Assembly: GCA_900550835.1 (NCBI GenBank)
Contig: URTP01000008.1
Location: forward strand, 1 to 28,469
Direction: 5' to 3'
Length of the DNA: 28,469 nt
Source of the DNA: an uncultured Collinsella sp.
Lineage (GTDB): Bacteria > Actinomycetota > Coriobacteriia > Coriobacteriales > Coriobacteriaceae
The notes beneath the pieces are model-generated. The model was not told where the DNA came from, did no database searches, and saw nothing but the letters and a program-made list of their open reading frames with translations. The position numbers and the translations under genes were made by a program. Below are positions 21,063-28,469 of the stretch, one piece after another; position 1 is the first letter of the stretch, and the number at the start of each line of letters is the position of its first letter.

Positions 21063-23744
21063 CTAATCCTCGAGCAAATCCTCGATAAAACCGACGCGGT
21101 AGTTCTTGAAGATGACCTCGCCACCGTCTTGCGTGGCGTCCAGATCGACATCGCCCATGATGCCAAAATCGTGGTCGCCATCCTCGTCAGCAAAGATCTG
21201 GTGCACGTGCCATACGTGCGCGGTCTTCTCGTCGGACTCGTCGATGGAAAACATCGCGGCGCTGCGGGCATCTCCGTCGGTGAGGATTTCCTCGTGCTGC
21301 TCGTGGTAAGCGTCGAGTGCTTTTTGCCAGCGGATCTCGCTCATGCCCCAGTCGTCGTCGAGCTCGCCCAGGTCGCGAACGTGCTCGCGGGCGGCAAGGG
21401 TCACGCGGCGGAAGAGCGCGTTGCGCACCAACAGCGTGCAGCCGCGGCGGTCCGCCACGACCTCGTCGATGCCCTGCGGCGGCGCAGCATCGAGGGCTGC
21501 CGGGTTGCCGGCGTTCTCCCACTCGTCCACCAGGCTCGAGTCCACCGAGCGCACCACAAAGCCGAGCCACGAGATAATGTCGCGCAGACGCTCGTCGCGC
21601 TTCTCGATGGGCACGGTGCGGTCGAGCGAACGGTAGGCCTCTGCCAGGTAACGCAGCAAAATGCCCTCGGAGCGGGCGATGCCGAGCTTTTGAATGTAAC
21701 CCTTAAAATCGCTCGCGCTTTCCAGCATATCGCGCAGGACGCTTTTGGGAGAGAGCTGGTAGTCGTTTGCCCAGGGCACTTCCTGGCAGTACTTGTCGAA
21801 GGCGGCGTCGAGCAAGTCCTCGAGCGGTTTTTCGTAGGTGACATCCTGGATGCGCTCCAGGCGTTCCTCATATTCGACGCCGTCAGCCTTCATTTCGGCC
21901 ATCGCGCGGTCGCGCGCTGCGCGCTCCTGAGCGCGCAACACCTGCTTGGGATCCTCGAGCGTTGCCTCGACCATCGAGATCAGGTCCATGGTATAGGTCT
22001 CGCTCTCGGGATCGAGCAGCTCCAACGCGGCAAGCAAAAACGGCGAGAGCGGCTGGTCGAGCGCAAAGTCCTCGGGCAGGTCGACCGTCAGTGCGTAGTC
22101 GATGTCCGGCGCGGCGTCAGCCGGAGCGTCGGGTGCGGGCGGCACCTCGGTGCGCACGACGACGCCGGAATCGATGAGCGTGCCGAAGATCTCGTCGGCA
22201 CGAACCTCGAGCTTAGCCTTTTCCTCGGGGGTCTGCAGGCTCGTCTCGATGAGGTCGTGTACGCGGGCTCGGGCATCGCCACCCTGCTCGACCACGCTAA
22301 TCACCATGGAGTGCGTGATGCGCAGGCGCGGCTTGAGCGTTTCGGGCTGCGTCTCGATCAGGCGCTCAAAGGTCTGCTTGTTCCAGGTGACAAAGCCCTC
22401 GGGGGCCTTCTTCTTTTTAATCTTGCGGAGCTTCTTGGGGTCGTCGCCCGCCTTGGCCATGAGCTTGGCATTCTCGATCTCGTGCTCGGGTGCCTCGGCA
22501 ATCACCATGCCCTCGGTATCGAAGCCCGAGCGGCCGGCGCGACCGGCAATCTGATGAAACTCGCGGGCGCGCAGACGACGCATCTTGTAGCCGTCGAACT
22601 TGGTGAGCGCGGTGAGCACCACGGTATGGATGGGCACGTTGATGCCGACGCCGAGCGTATCGGTGCCGCAGATGACGGGCAACAGGCCCTGTTGTGCCAA
22701 GCGCTCGACCAGCAGACGATAGCGCGGCAACATGCCAGCATGGTGCACGCCGACGCCGCATCCGAGCAAGCGCTTAAGAATCTTGCCAAAGGCCGTCGAG
22801 AAGCTCGTGCCCTTGGCCGCCTCCTTGATGGCCTCGCGCTGCTCCTTGCTGGCAATACCAAAGTTGGCGAGGGATTGCGCCGTCGCAAGTGCGGCGTCCT
22901 GGCTAAAGTGCACGATGTAGAGCGGGGCCTCGCCGCGGCGCATTGCGAGCTCGACGGTGCCCTCGAGCGAGGTCGTCACGTAGTCGTAGCTCAGCGGCAC
23001 GGGGCGTGGGGCATCGACGACCAGATCGCACGCGGCGCCGGTGTGCTCCTCGAGTGAGGCGGCGATCGCGGTGACATCGCCGAGCGTGGCGCTCATGAGC
23101 ATGAATTGTGTGTGAGGCAGGGTGAGCAGCGGTACCTGCCAGGCCCAACCGCGATCGGGGTCGGCAAAGTAGTGGAACTCGTCCATGGCGACGCAGCCCA
23201 CATCGGCATCTTCGCCCTCGCGCAGTGCGTCGTTAGCAAGGATCTCTGCCGTGCAGCAGATGACGGGCGCTTTGGTATTGATATGCGTGTCGCCGGTGAT
23301 CATACCGACGTTATCGCGGCCGAGCACCTGTACCAGGTCGAAGAACTTTTCGCTGACCAAGGCCTTGATGGGGGCCGTGTAATAGCAGCGCTTGCCCTGC
23401 GCCATGCCCATAAAGAGCATGCCCAGCGCGACGAGCGATTTGCCCGATCCGGTCGGTGTGCCTAAAATGACGTGATCGCCGGCAGCCAGGTCCATGAGGG
23501 ACTCTTCTTGGTGGTCCCACAGCTCAATACCGCGATCGCTCGTCCATTCAAAGAAGCGCTCGAAAGCCTGGTCGGGCGTGAGCCATGGTTCGGGCTCGCT
23601 GCCATCCTCGGGCTCCCACCAAGCGGGGGAGAGCGCGCCGAGCGAGCCGAACTCTGCCTCGGTTCCCGTGCCGCCCGAGAATGAGCTGGCAGCGCCGGCG
23701 CCGGAGACGGTGCTGGCGGCGGTATCTGTCGTGGTCTGTGCCAT
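21063..23744 (-). CDS. Ski2-like DEAD/DEAH-box helicase with DUF3516
   Basis: An ATP-dependent nucleic-acid helicase of 893 residues. Motif I is GTPTGSGKS (95-103), Ia is TAPIKALVSEKFF, motif II is DEFH (188-191), and motif III is SAT (218-220). The second RecA domain has VHHAGMLPRYR, GTDTLGVGINVPI and motif VI QIAGRAGR (398-405). The C-terminal ~450 residues match the DUF3516 region of actinobacterial Ski2-like helicases. The length is typical for that group. The N-terminal 50 residues are Gly/Ser/Thr-rich and probably disordered. AGAAAG is a weak Shine-Dalgarno. Known relatives are thought to act on RNA or in stress responses; the precise role here is not visible. Confidence 0.93.
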   Translation of the reverse strand: MAQTTTDTAASTVSGAGAASSFSGGTGTEAEFGSLGALSPAWWEPEDGSEPEPWLTPDQAFERFFEWTSDRGIELWDHQEESLMDLAAGDHVILGTPTGSGKSLVALGMLFMGMAQGKRCYYTAPIKALVSEKFFDLVQVLGRDNVGMITGDTHINTKAPVICCTAEILANDALREGEDADVGCVAMDEFHYFADPDRGWAWQVPLLTLPHTQFMLMSATLGDVTAIAASLEEHTGAACDLVVDAPRPVPLSYDYVTTSLEGTVELAMRRGEAPLYIVHFSQDAALATAQSLANFGIASKEQREAIKEAAKGTSFSTAFGKILKRLLGCGVGVHHAGMLPRYRLLVERLAQQGLLPVICGTDTLGVGINVPIHTVVLTALTKFDGYKMRRLRAREFHQIAGRAGRSGFDTEGMVIAEAPEHEIENAKLMAKAGDDPKKLRKIKKKKAPEGFVTWNKQTFERLIETQPETLKPRLRITHSMVISVVEQGGDARARVHDLIETSLQTPEEKAKLEVRADEIFGTLIDSGVVVRTEVPPAPDAPADAAPDIDYALTVDLPEDFALDQPLSPFLLAALELLDPESETYTMDLISMVEATLEDPKQVLRAQERAARDRAMAEMKADGVEYEERLERIQDVTYEKPLEDLLDAAFDKYCQEVPWANDYQLSPKSVLRDMLESASDFKGYIQKLGIARSEGILLRYLAEAYRSLDRTVPIEKRDERLRDIISWLGFVVRSVDSSLVDEWENAGNPAALDAAPPQGIDEVVADRRGCTLLVRNALFRRVTLAAREHVRDLGELDDDWGMSEIRWQKALDAYHEQHEEILTDGDARSAAMFSIDESDEKTAHVWHVHQIFADEDGDHDFGIMGDVDLDATQDGGEVIFKNYRVGFIEDLLED

Positions 23745-23867
23745 GTGGTTGCTTTCTCTCGCGTTTGTCCGCCATCCATTATGGCGTAGCGGCGGCGCGG
23801 GGTGCTAGCGCGCGGGAAAATGCAGGAAATGGGCGTTCTGCCCAGCCGTTTGGTGCAGTAGCCAGCT

Positions 23868-23986
23868 AAGTGAGTAGACTTTTTGAGATATCGCGAGCAC
23901 ATGGCTTTTGCGCAAGGGCTCTACCTGCGGTTTTAGTTTTCGCTATGCGGGTTGTGCTTGGCTATTGCTAAATAGTCTACTCACTT
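23868..23986 (+). mobile_element. 119-bp MITE-like element, copy 3
   Basis: The ends AAGTGAGTAGACTTTT (23868-23883) and AATAGTCTACTCACTT (23971-23986) are inverted repeats with one mismatch. CTACCTGCGGTTTT starts at offset 53, as in copy 1, but the rest of the interior has diverged. It occupies the 309-nt gap between the helicase gene and trmB; nothing else is seen there. Confidence 0.78.
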
Positions 23987-24053
23987 AGGTTTGAGGACCG
24001 TTCGCTGGCGCTTATTTGCGCTTGTTTGCCGATGCCGCGACCATCAGAAGCCC

Positions 24054-24893
24054 CTAGGACTCCTGCGGTAAGCGCTTCTTGCCCTTGCGGGCGCGGTTTT
24101 TAAAGTTCTCGACGGCTTCTTCCATGCCCAGAGGCACATAGGTGAGCTCATCGAGGTTATCGGGCAGGTAGCAGGCAAGACTTTGCTCCTGCATGTGACC
24201 CGCCGTGAGCACATCGTCACTGGGATGTGCGCCGGGTGTGGCGCAAATGCCATAGACGACGGCACCCATCTCGCGCGTGCGGCGCTCGTATTCGGTCTCG
24301 GGGTGCTCGGGATGGTCGCGGCGGACGTCGTCGCTTACCCAAAGCGTGTCATAGCCGGCCGCAGCAAACTGCCCCAAGGCGTAGTCGCGCAATGGCTTAC
24401 TGTCGGCGCGCAGCGTGACGGTGGCGCCGGCTGCAAAGAGCGGACGGTACAGCATTAGGTGGTCGACATGGACGAGTCGCTTTTTGGCGTACTTGGCCTT
24501 GGGCTGCGGCGTGGGAAAGTTGATGGTGATGGCATCGAGCTCGCCTGCGGCAAATAGCTGCGGCAGCGATGCGGCACCTCGGGGCAGGACGAGTGCGTTG
24601 GACAGCCCCTGCTCGCAGATTTTCTGTGCGGCATAGGCGATGCAGATGGGCTCCTGGTCCATACCGATAAAGAGCGTGTCGGGCTCACGGCGAGCTTGCT
24701 CAACCAGATAGGTGCCTTTGCCGCAGCCCAGATCCAGATGAAGGCGGGTGAAGGGTGCGCCGCCGGCTGGCGCGCAGGCTTCGCGCCAATTCCCGGCATA
24801 GGCCTCGGGGTTCGTCTCAATCGCATTGGCGTAGCGCTCCAGGCGCTCCTCGAGCACAAAGTTCTTAGGGGTGCGAACGTGAACGGCTCCCAT
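24054..24893 (-). CDS. trmB: tRNA (guanine-N7-)-methyltransferase
   Basis: Methylates G46 of tRNA using S-adenosylmethionine. The 279-residue protein has the cofactor motif HLDLGCGKGTYL, FIGMDQE, and the family block ITINFPTPQPKAKYAKKRLVH, then LMLYRPLFAAGATVTLRADS and TEYERRTREMG near the end. The central block is usually NFPDPWPK; here the DPW is TPQ, an unusual change in a substrate-binding loop. An N-terminal ~35-residue and a C-terminal ~50-residue extension also make it longer than the ~215-residue norm. The start follows AAGGAG. Confidence 0.88.
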   Translation of the reverse strand: MGAVHVRTPKNFVLEERLERYANAIETNPEAYAGNWREACAPAGGAPFTRLHLDLGCGKGTYLVEQARREPDTLFIGMDQEPICIAYAAQKICEQGLSNALVLPRGAASLPQLFAAGELDAITINFPTPQPKAKYAKKRLVHVDHLMLYRPLFAAGATVTLRADSKPLRDYALGQFAAAGYDTLWVSDDVRRDHPEHPETEYERRTREMGAVVYGICATPGAHPSDDVLTAGHMQEQSLACYLPDNLDELTYVPLGMEEAVENFKNRARKGKKRLPQES

Positions 24894-24915
24894 GAGGCTC
24901 CTTGGTCATACGTAT

Positions 24916-24938
24916 GGAACACATTGCAGGCGTGTTCC
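24916..24938. promoter_or_regulatory. Inverted repeat upstream of trmB
   Basis: GGAACAC (24916-24922) and GTGTTCC (24932-24938) form a perfect 7-bp inverted repeat with a 9-bp spacer, 23 bp upstream of the trmB start codon. It could be an operator or a leader hairpin. No trmB promoter could be defined with confidence. Confidence 0.35.
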
Positions 24939-25012
24939 GTCAATGGGTTGGAAAAAGATGGGCATAGTTTGCCCGAACGTTGCGGCGCGGCCCGGCGGCG
25001 AGTCGTCGATGC

Positions 25013-25885
25013 CTACAGGCGCTTGAGGATTACATAGCGGTTGAGCTCGCCGCTACGGCCGTCGGCGTGGAAACGCTCAAGCTCGCGCACGGGGACCTCG
25101 CCGCTTTTGTAGAACGTACGGACGCCGCGCACCAGGTCGGTGATCTGCTGATCGTCAAAGTGATGGCAATAGCGGTAGGCGTGGCGGTCGTTTTGCCAGC
25201 CGATGAGGTGATCGCCGGCCTCGAACTGTGCGGAATCGTATCCCTCAAACGGTGGTGCGAGCTCGGCGCGGGCCTCGGCGCGAACGGCCTTGCGCGCCAT
25301 GCGCTCGTCGTTCATAAACTCCCAAAAGCTGATAGCGATGATGCCGCCCGGGCGCGTCTGGCGCACCAGGGCGTCGAGCACGCGCACGCGGTACTCGCAT
25401 GACGGCACGTGGTGCATAAAGCCAAAGCAGACCGAGATATCGGCGAGCGGGGCATCGAAAAGCACATCGGGCGTCTCGGCGGGGTTGAGCTTCATGAGGG
25501 CGTCGAGCGCATCGAGTTCCTGGAAGTGCAGGTTGGGAATGCGCAGGGCGTGGCCGTGGGCGTCTATTGCCAGATCTTGGCACGAGTCGACACCATAGAA
25601 CTCAAACGGGCAGCTGGCATCTGCCGAGGGGTTTGCGCCGTCGACGCCCTTGGCGGCAAGTGCCCCGCCGGCGGCAAAGTTCTCGAATCGCATATTGCCG
25701 CAGGCAAGGTCGAAGACGCGGACGGGATGCTCGATCGTGGCCACATCGAGCTGCTCAAGCGCGATGTCCATGGTGCGCACCCAGCCGGGCCACGGGGCTT
25801 GGCGCGTATCGGAAAAGGAAGCGGAGTGCTCGCGATAGAACGTATTGTTGAGCTGGATGAGCGATGATGCGAAATCGCGGTTCAC
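25013..25885 (-). CDS. Trm9-like SAM-dependent methyltransferase
   Basis: A class I methyltransferase of 290 residues. The cofactor motif is VFDLACGNMRF (57-67). The N-terminal FYREHSASFSDTRQAPWPGW (17-36) resembles the HFSxTRxxxWP opening of eukaryotic Trm9/ALKBH8. FGFMHHVPSCEYRVRVLDAL (154-173) followed by PGGIIAISFWEF matches the HH...RR...GG...W block of that group. The near-terminal HAYRYCHHFDDQQITDLV resembles their RYYHL segment. Trm9 methylates carboxymethyl-uridine at the tRNA wobble position; the same role here is an inference. GTG at 25885 is chosen as start because GGAGGGAG lies 9 nt upstream; an ATG at 25933 lacks a ribosome binding site. Confidence 0.7.
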   Translation of the reverse strand: MNRDFASSLIQLNNTFYREHSASFSDTRQAPWPGWVRTMDIALEQLDVATIEHPVRVFDLACGNMRFENFAAGGALAAKGVDGANPSADASCPFEFYGVDSCQDLAIDAHGHALRIPNLHFQELDALDALMKLNPAETPDVLFDAPLADISVCFGFMHHVPSCEYRVRVLDALVRQTRPGGIIAISFWEFMNDERMARKAVRAEARAELAPPFEGYDSAQFEAGDHLIGWQNDRHAYRYCHHFDDQQITDLVRGVRTFYKSGEVPVRELERFHADGRSGELNRYVILKRL

Positions 25886-26152
25886 GGCGCGGAACTCCCT
25901 CCGATGGCGGTGCGGAATAAACAGTACGACCATACTACCGTTAACGCCGCAACGGGGACAACCGAGCTGTGGGTCATTGCTTTGTTTGGACACATTTCCG
26001 CAGCTCATATGTGCCCGCAACCGCCGGTTGTCAAAAATCTCACTAGAATAGGTGGCATGCTTTTGGCGGTGGCGGATAGATTTTTAACTGTGCAAGGCGC
26101 CTTAAGAACAAAAACGGTCCGGCGGCACGGCTGGCATCGCATAGGAGGAACC

Positions 26153-26869
26153 ATGAATGTAGAAACTGCTCAGCGGCTCGCCGACCTTCGCCGCAGCAAG
26201 GGCTTTAGCCAAGAAGGATTGGCGCGAAAGCTGGGACTGTCGCGCCAGGCGGTCAGTAAATGGGAGCGCGCGGAGAGCTCGCCTGATACCGAGAACCTGA
26301 TCTCGCTTGCCAAGCTCTATGGTGTGAGTCTGGACGAGCTACTCAATCCGAGCGACGAGATCGAGGACGATATCGAGTTTGAGAACGAGGACCGTGCTCG
26401 CCAGCGCGAGGCCGAGGCGGCCGAGCGCGCCCGTACCCACGAGGCGGCAGCGCGCGCTACCGAGGCGGCAACACAGGCGAGTGATGCTGCGGCCAAGGCG
26501 GCGCAAGCTGCAAGTTGGAGCGCACAGGCGGCTAACGCCGCGACGGCGCAAGCGACGAGCGCTGGCGCGGTCAATCCGACTCCAGTGAAAGGTCCGTTCC
26601 AGTCGTTTCCGTATTGGGCCGTGTGCTGGCTGCTGTTCTTTTTACTGATGTTCCTGTTTGGTGGTGCCCCCTTTGCCGCACTGATCTTCTTTACGATCCC
26701 CATCTATCACTGGGTGGCGCGTGCGCTCGACGGCGATTGGGCGCGCGGGAATATTCAGGTTGGTCCGGCGCCGGTGGCATCCAGGGCTCAGGATGATTCC
26801 CCTGCGGTTGATACCGACGTGGCTACCGCGACCCCCGTTGATCCGAGCGCCAAAGAAGGTGATGAATAA
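26153..26869 (+). CDS. XRE-family regulator with C-terminal membrane segment
   Basis: A 238-residue membrane-anchored regulator. Residues 5-62 are an XRE helix-turn-helix (GFSQEGLARKLGLSRQAVSK). Residues 75-140 are a highly charged then Ala-rich helix, probably a coiled coil. Residues 153-187 are one or two membrane spans. The tail is Asp/Ala/Pro-rich. AGGAGG precedes the start. The stop codon overlaps the start of the next gene by one base, so the two are translationally coupled. Similar HTH plus membrane proteins are often paired with DUF4097 proteins, suggesting control of an envelope-associated response. Confidence 0.88.
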   Translation: MNVETAQRLADLRRSKGFSQEGLARKLGLSRQAVSKWERAESSPDTENLISLAKLYGVSLDELLNPSDEIEDDIEFENEDRARQREAEAAERARTHEAAARATEAATQASDAAAKAAQAASWSAQAANAATAQATSAGAVNPTPVKGPFQSFPYWAVCWLLFFLLMFLFGGAPFAALIFFTIPIYHWVARALDGDWARGNIQVGPAPVASRAQDDSPAVDTDVATATPVDPSAKEGDE

Positions 26870-27765
26870 TGAAACTCTCGCATGAATCGAAGGTGCGTCT
26901 GGGCGTTGGCATCGGAGCGTTTGTGCTTATTGTTGGGCTTGTCTTTGGCGCTTCGCGGACATGGATTCATTTTGATGGTCCGTGGGATCTCGGCACTATT
27001 GCATCCGGCTTGTCCGGTAGGGACGATGCGGTTGACGCCGATGTTTTGAACGATGGCGGTAAGTATTCCGCTCAGCCTCAGCAGCTTTCGAGCACGACTT
27101 TTGATGCCGATGAGTTCCGCTACCTCGATTTCGATATCAATGCGGCTTCGGTGGACGTCAAGGTTGTTGATGGCAACAAGGCTCGCGTTATCGAGCGGGG
27201 GCGCGTTGCCGAGGGTATGGATGCCTCCAAGGCCGCGACGCAAAACATCGCATCCGTCGAGGACTCGATGCTCAAGGTTTCCCAGTTTGGAAGTGACGAC
27301 GGTAAGGCAATCGATCGCTCAGTTACGGTCGAGCTGCCGCGCCGTGTTGCCGAACATCTGAAGGGAGTCAACGCGCACGTGGGCTCGGGCGATCTGCAGA
27401 TTGCCGGTGTCATCTGTGATGGTTTCGACCTTTTCCTGGGTGCGGGAGATGTAGAGTTTACGGGCAGCGTGACTGATGCGCTCAGCGCTGAGGTCGGTTC
27501 GGGCGATGTGACGTTCGAGCTTTACCAGGCCCCCGCGAAGTCGATGGACGTGAGTGTGGGCTCGGGCGATGTGGAGATGACGGTTCCGAACTCGACGGGC
27601 TTTAAGGCGAGCCTCACCTTGGGCAGCGGCGACTTCGAGAGCGATTTCCTTCCGCTTGACTACGACGGCGAGACCATTTTGAATCTTGAATTCGATAACG
27701 GCGATAAGTCTGCTACGTATCGTTTTGAGGTCGGTTCGGGCGACATGTCGTTTGATCCGGAGTGA
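26869..27765 (+). CDS. DUF4097-family beta-repeat protein, membrane-anchored
   Basis: A 298-residue protein with an N-terminal membrane anchor (about 11-28) and an extracytoplasmic beta-rich domain. The G[SA]GD turn recurs at 172, 191, 210, 231, 252 and 289, mostly 19-21 residues apart. That spacing is typical of a right-handed beta-helix of the DUF4097 type. Its function is not known; members often sit with PspC-like or HTH partners. It is coupled to the XRE/membrane gene by a one-base overlap, so the pair likely forms a sensing unit. A terminator follows. Confidence 0.87.
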   Translation: MKLSHESKVRLGVGIGAFVLIVGLVFGASRTWIHFDGPWDLGTIASGLSGRDDAVDADVLNDGGKYSAQPQQLSSTTFDADEFRYLDFDINAASVDVKVVDGNKARVIERGRVAEGMDASKAATQNIASVEDSMLKVSQFGSDDGKAIDRSVTVELPRRVAEHLKGVNAHVGSGDLQIAGVICDGFDLFLGAGDVEFTGSVTDALSAEVGSGDVTFELYQAPAKSMDVSVGSGDVEMTVPNSTGFKASLTLGSGDFESDFLPLDYDGETILNLEFDNGDKSATYRFEVGSGDMSFDPE

Positions 27766-27811
27766 CATGCGGTTTTCGGAGATCGGTGCATATAGGCATG
27801 CTCTTTGATGG

Positions 27812-27846
27812 AGGCGCCGGGGCCGTGACGGGCTCCGGCGCCTTTG
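27812..27846 (+). terminator. Probable intrinsic terminator after the DUF4097 gene
   Basis: AGGCGCCGG (27812-27820) pairs with CCGGCGCCT (27835-27843), followed by TTTGCC. The T-run is short, so strength is uncertain. It lies 46 nt after the stop codon and just before the Elp3-family gene. Confidence 0.65.
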
Positions 27847-27850
27847 CCTC

Positions 27851-27856
27851 TACAAT
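27851..27856 (+). promoter_or_regulatory. Possible -10 element giving a leaderless Elp3 transcript
   Basis: TACAAT ends 6 nt before the ATG at 27863. With normal spacing, transcription would start at or next to the start codon. No -35 match was found at 16-18 bp, and the only purine-rich Shine-Dalgarno-like stretch (GGGGG) is too close to the ATG. Confidence 0.3.
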
Positions 27857-27862
27857 GGGGGC

Positions 27863-28469
27863 ATGGAACAGATTATTTTGAACATACTCGAGGCTCTGCG
27901 TCGCGGTGAGACCGTGGACGACAAGGCGCTCGTCAAGTTGATACATGCCGAGGCGCGCCGCGAGGGTGCCGACAAACGCGATTTGGCCAAGCGCCGTCTG
28001 CTGCCGTTCTACCAGCGGGTGAAGCGTGAGGAGCCGGCTCGTTGGGCTGGGTGGAATGTCGATGCCGAGCTGGAACGTCGACTGCTGCAGGTGCTGGGTA
28101 TGAAGCCGCGCCGAACGGCCTCGGGCGTGGCGACCATTACCGTCATTACCAAGCCGTGGCCCTGTTCGGGCGATTGCCTGTTTTGCCCCAACGACCTGCG
28201 CATGCCCAAGAGCTATCTGCACGCCGAGCCGGCATGCGCCCGTGCGGAGCAAAACTGCTTTGACCCGTATTTGCAGGTGAGCGCTCGCCTGACCGCACTT
28301 TCGCAGATGGGGCATGCGACCGACAAGATTGAGCTTATCGTGCTCGGTGGCACCTGGAGCGACTATCCGCAAGGGTATCAGACGTGGTTTATGTCCGAGC
28401 TTTTCCGTGCGCTCAATGACGATGCCGTCGCCGGCGTGGCGGCAAACCCCATGTTGGCGCGTCCGGGCA
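27863..28469 (+). CDS. elp3: Elp3-family radical SAM tRNA-modification enzyme (3' truncated by window end)
   Basis: The first 202 codons of an Elp3-like enzyme; the remainder is beyond the window. After a ~80-residue helical N-terminal region comes PRRTASGVATITVITKPWPC with the iron-sulfur motif CSGDCLFCPND (C-x3-C-x2-C). It is followed by PKSYLHAEPACARAEQN, FDPYLQVSARLTALSQMGH, DKIELIVLGGTWSDYPQGYQ and WFMSELFRALN, all in Elp3 order. Elp3 adds a carboxymethyl-type group to wobble uridine of tRNA. The acetyltransferase-like domain expected at the C-terminus cannot be checked. The start is the first ATG; it lacks a proper ribosome binding site. Confidence 0.88.
   Translation, partial: MEQIILNILEALRRGETVDDKALVKLIHAEARREGADKRDLAKRRLLPFYQRVKREEPARWAGWNVDAELERRLLQVLGMKPRRTASGVATITVITKPWPCSGDCLFCPNDLRMPKSYLHAEPACARAEQNCFDPYLQVSARLTALSQMGHATDKIELIVLGGTWSDYPQGYQTWFMSELFRALNDDAVAGVAANPMLARPG

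Noticed and set aside
20997..23057. Long plus-strand open frame of 686 codons
   Set aside because: It lies entirely opposite the well-supported DUF3516 helicase gene, and its translation has no recognisable domain. Long antisense frames are expected at this GC content.
26030..26150. Promoter TTGTCA/TAGAAT before the XRE/DUF4097 operon
   Set aside because: The two hexamers are 10 bp apart and no alternative -35 fits, so no promoter is claimed.

Overview
The window looks like a chromosomal segment from a Collinsella-type member of the Coriobacteriia (Actinomycetota). This is inferred from the fairly high GC content, strong AGGAGG-type ribosome binding sites, the flavour of the encoded proteins, and anaerobe-type oxygen-defence genes (reverse rubrerythrin, a superoxide-reductase-like domain). 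No rRNA, tRNA, CRISPR array or phage block was seen. Most of the window is ordinary metabolic chromosome. The unusual material lies in the intergenic regions, which carry several families of palindromic repeats.

Layout. 1-1084: repeat cluster around an XRE regulator fused to a desulfoferrodoxin/superoxide-reductase-like domain. 1087-8199: carbohydrate region with an RpiR regulator, a large GH106-like glycosidase and a divergent AraC regulator, then a GH1 6-phospho-beta-glycosidase and a PTS IIA-Glc protein. 8433-8990: a small lipoprotein, followed by a second copy of the repeat cluster. 9358-12436: pdxT-pdxS (vitamin B6 synthesis) divergent from a MocR/PdxR regulator, with a 34-bp-spaced direct repeat between them. 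12431-13968: an orphan gene with a nuclease-like domain, bounded by two directly repeated 119-bp elements with 16-bp terminal inverted repeats. 14102-17528: rubrerythrin, then an iron alcohol dehydrogenase and aldehyde dehydrogenase operon. 17530-17840: a strong hairpin, a 27-residue membrane peptide and a possible antisense promoter, resembling a type I toxin-antitoxin locus. 17951-20983: HIRAN protein, tiny charged protein, metallophosphoesterase and DUF2130 protein. 21063-23744: Ski2-like DUF3516 helicase. 23868-23986: third copy of the 119-bp element. 24054-28469: trmB, a Trm9-like methyltransferase, an XRE/membrane plus DUF4097 pair, and the 5' part of an Elp3-family radical SAM gene.

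How the genes may work together. The glycosidases, PTS protein and two sugar-type regulators suggest local control of glycoside use, although no permease is visible. PdxS and PdxT form PLP synthase, and the MocR protein probably senses PLP. The alcohol and aldehyde dehydrogenases would interconvert an alcohol, an aldehyde and an acid. Elp3 and a Trm9-like methyltransferase are successive enzymes of the eukaryotic wobble-uridine pathway, so finding both within about 2 kb of each other, with trmB next door, suggests a tRNA-modification neighbourhood.

Best candidates for something undescribed: (1) the 119-bp element family, two copies of which bracket a nuclease-like gene and supply the stop codons of two genes; (2) the HTH/superoxide-reductase-like regulator, which lacks exactly one iron ligand; (3) the bacterial Elp3/Trm9-like pair; (4) the small membrane peptide with its antisense promoter. 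All functional statements come from reading the sequence, without database searches.
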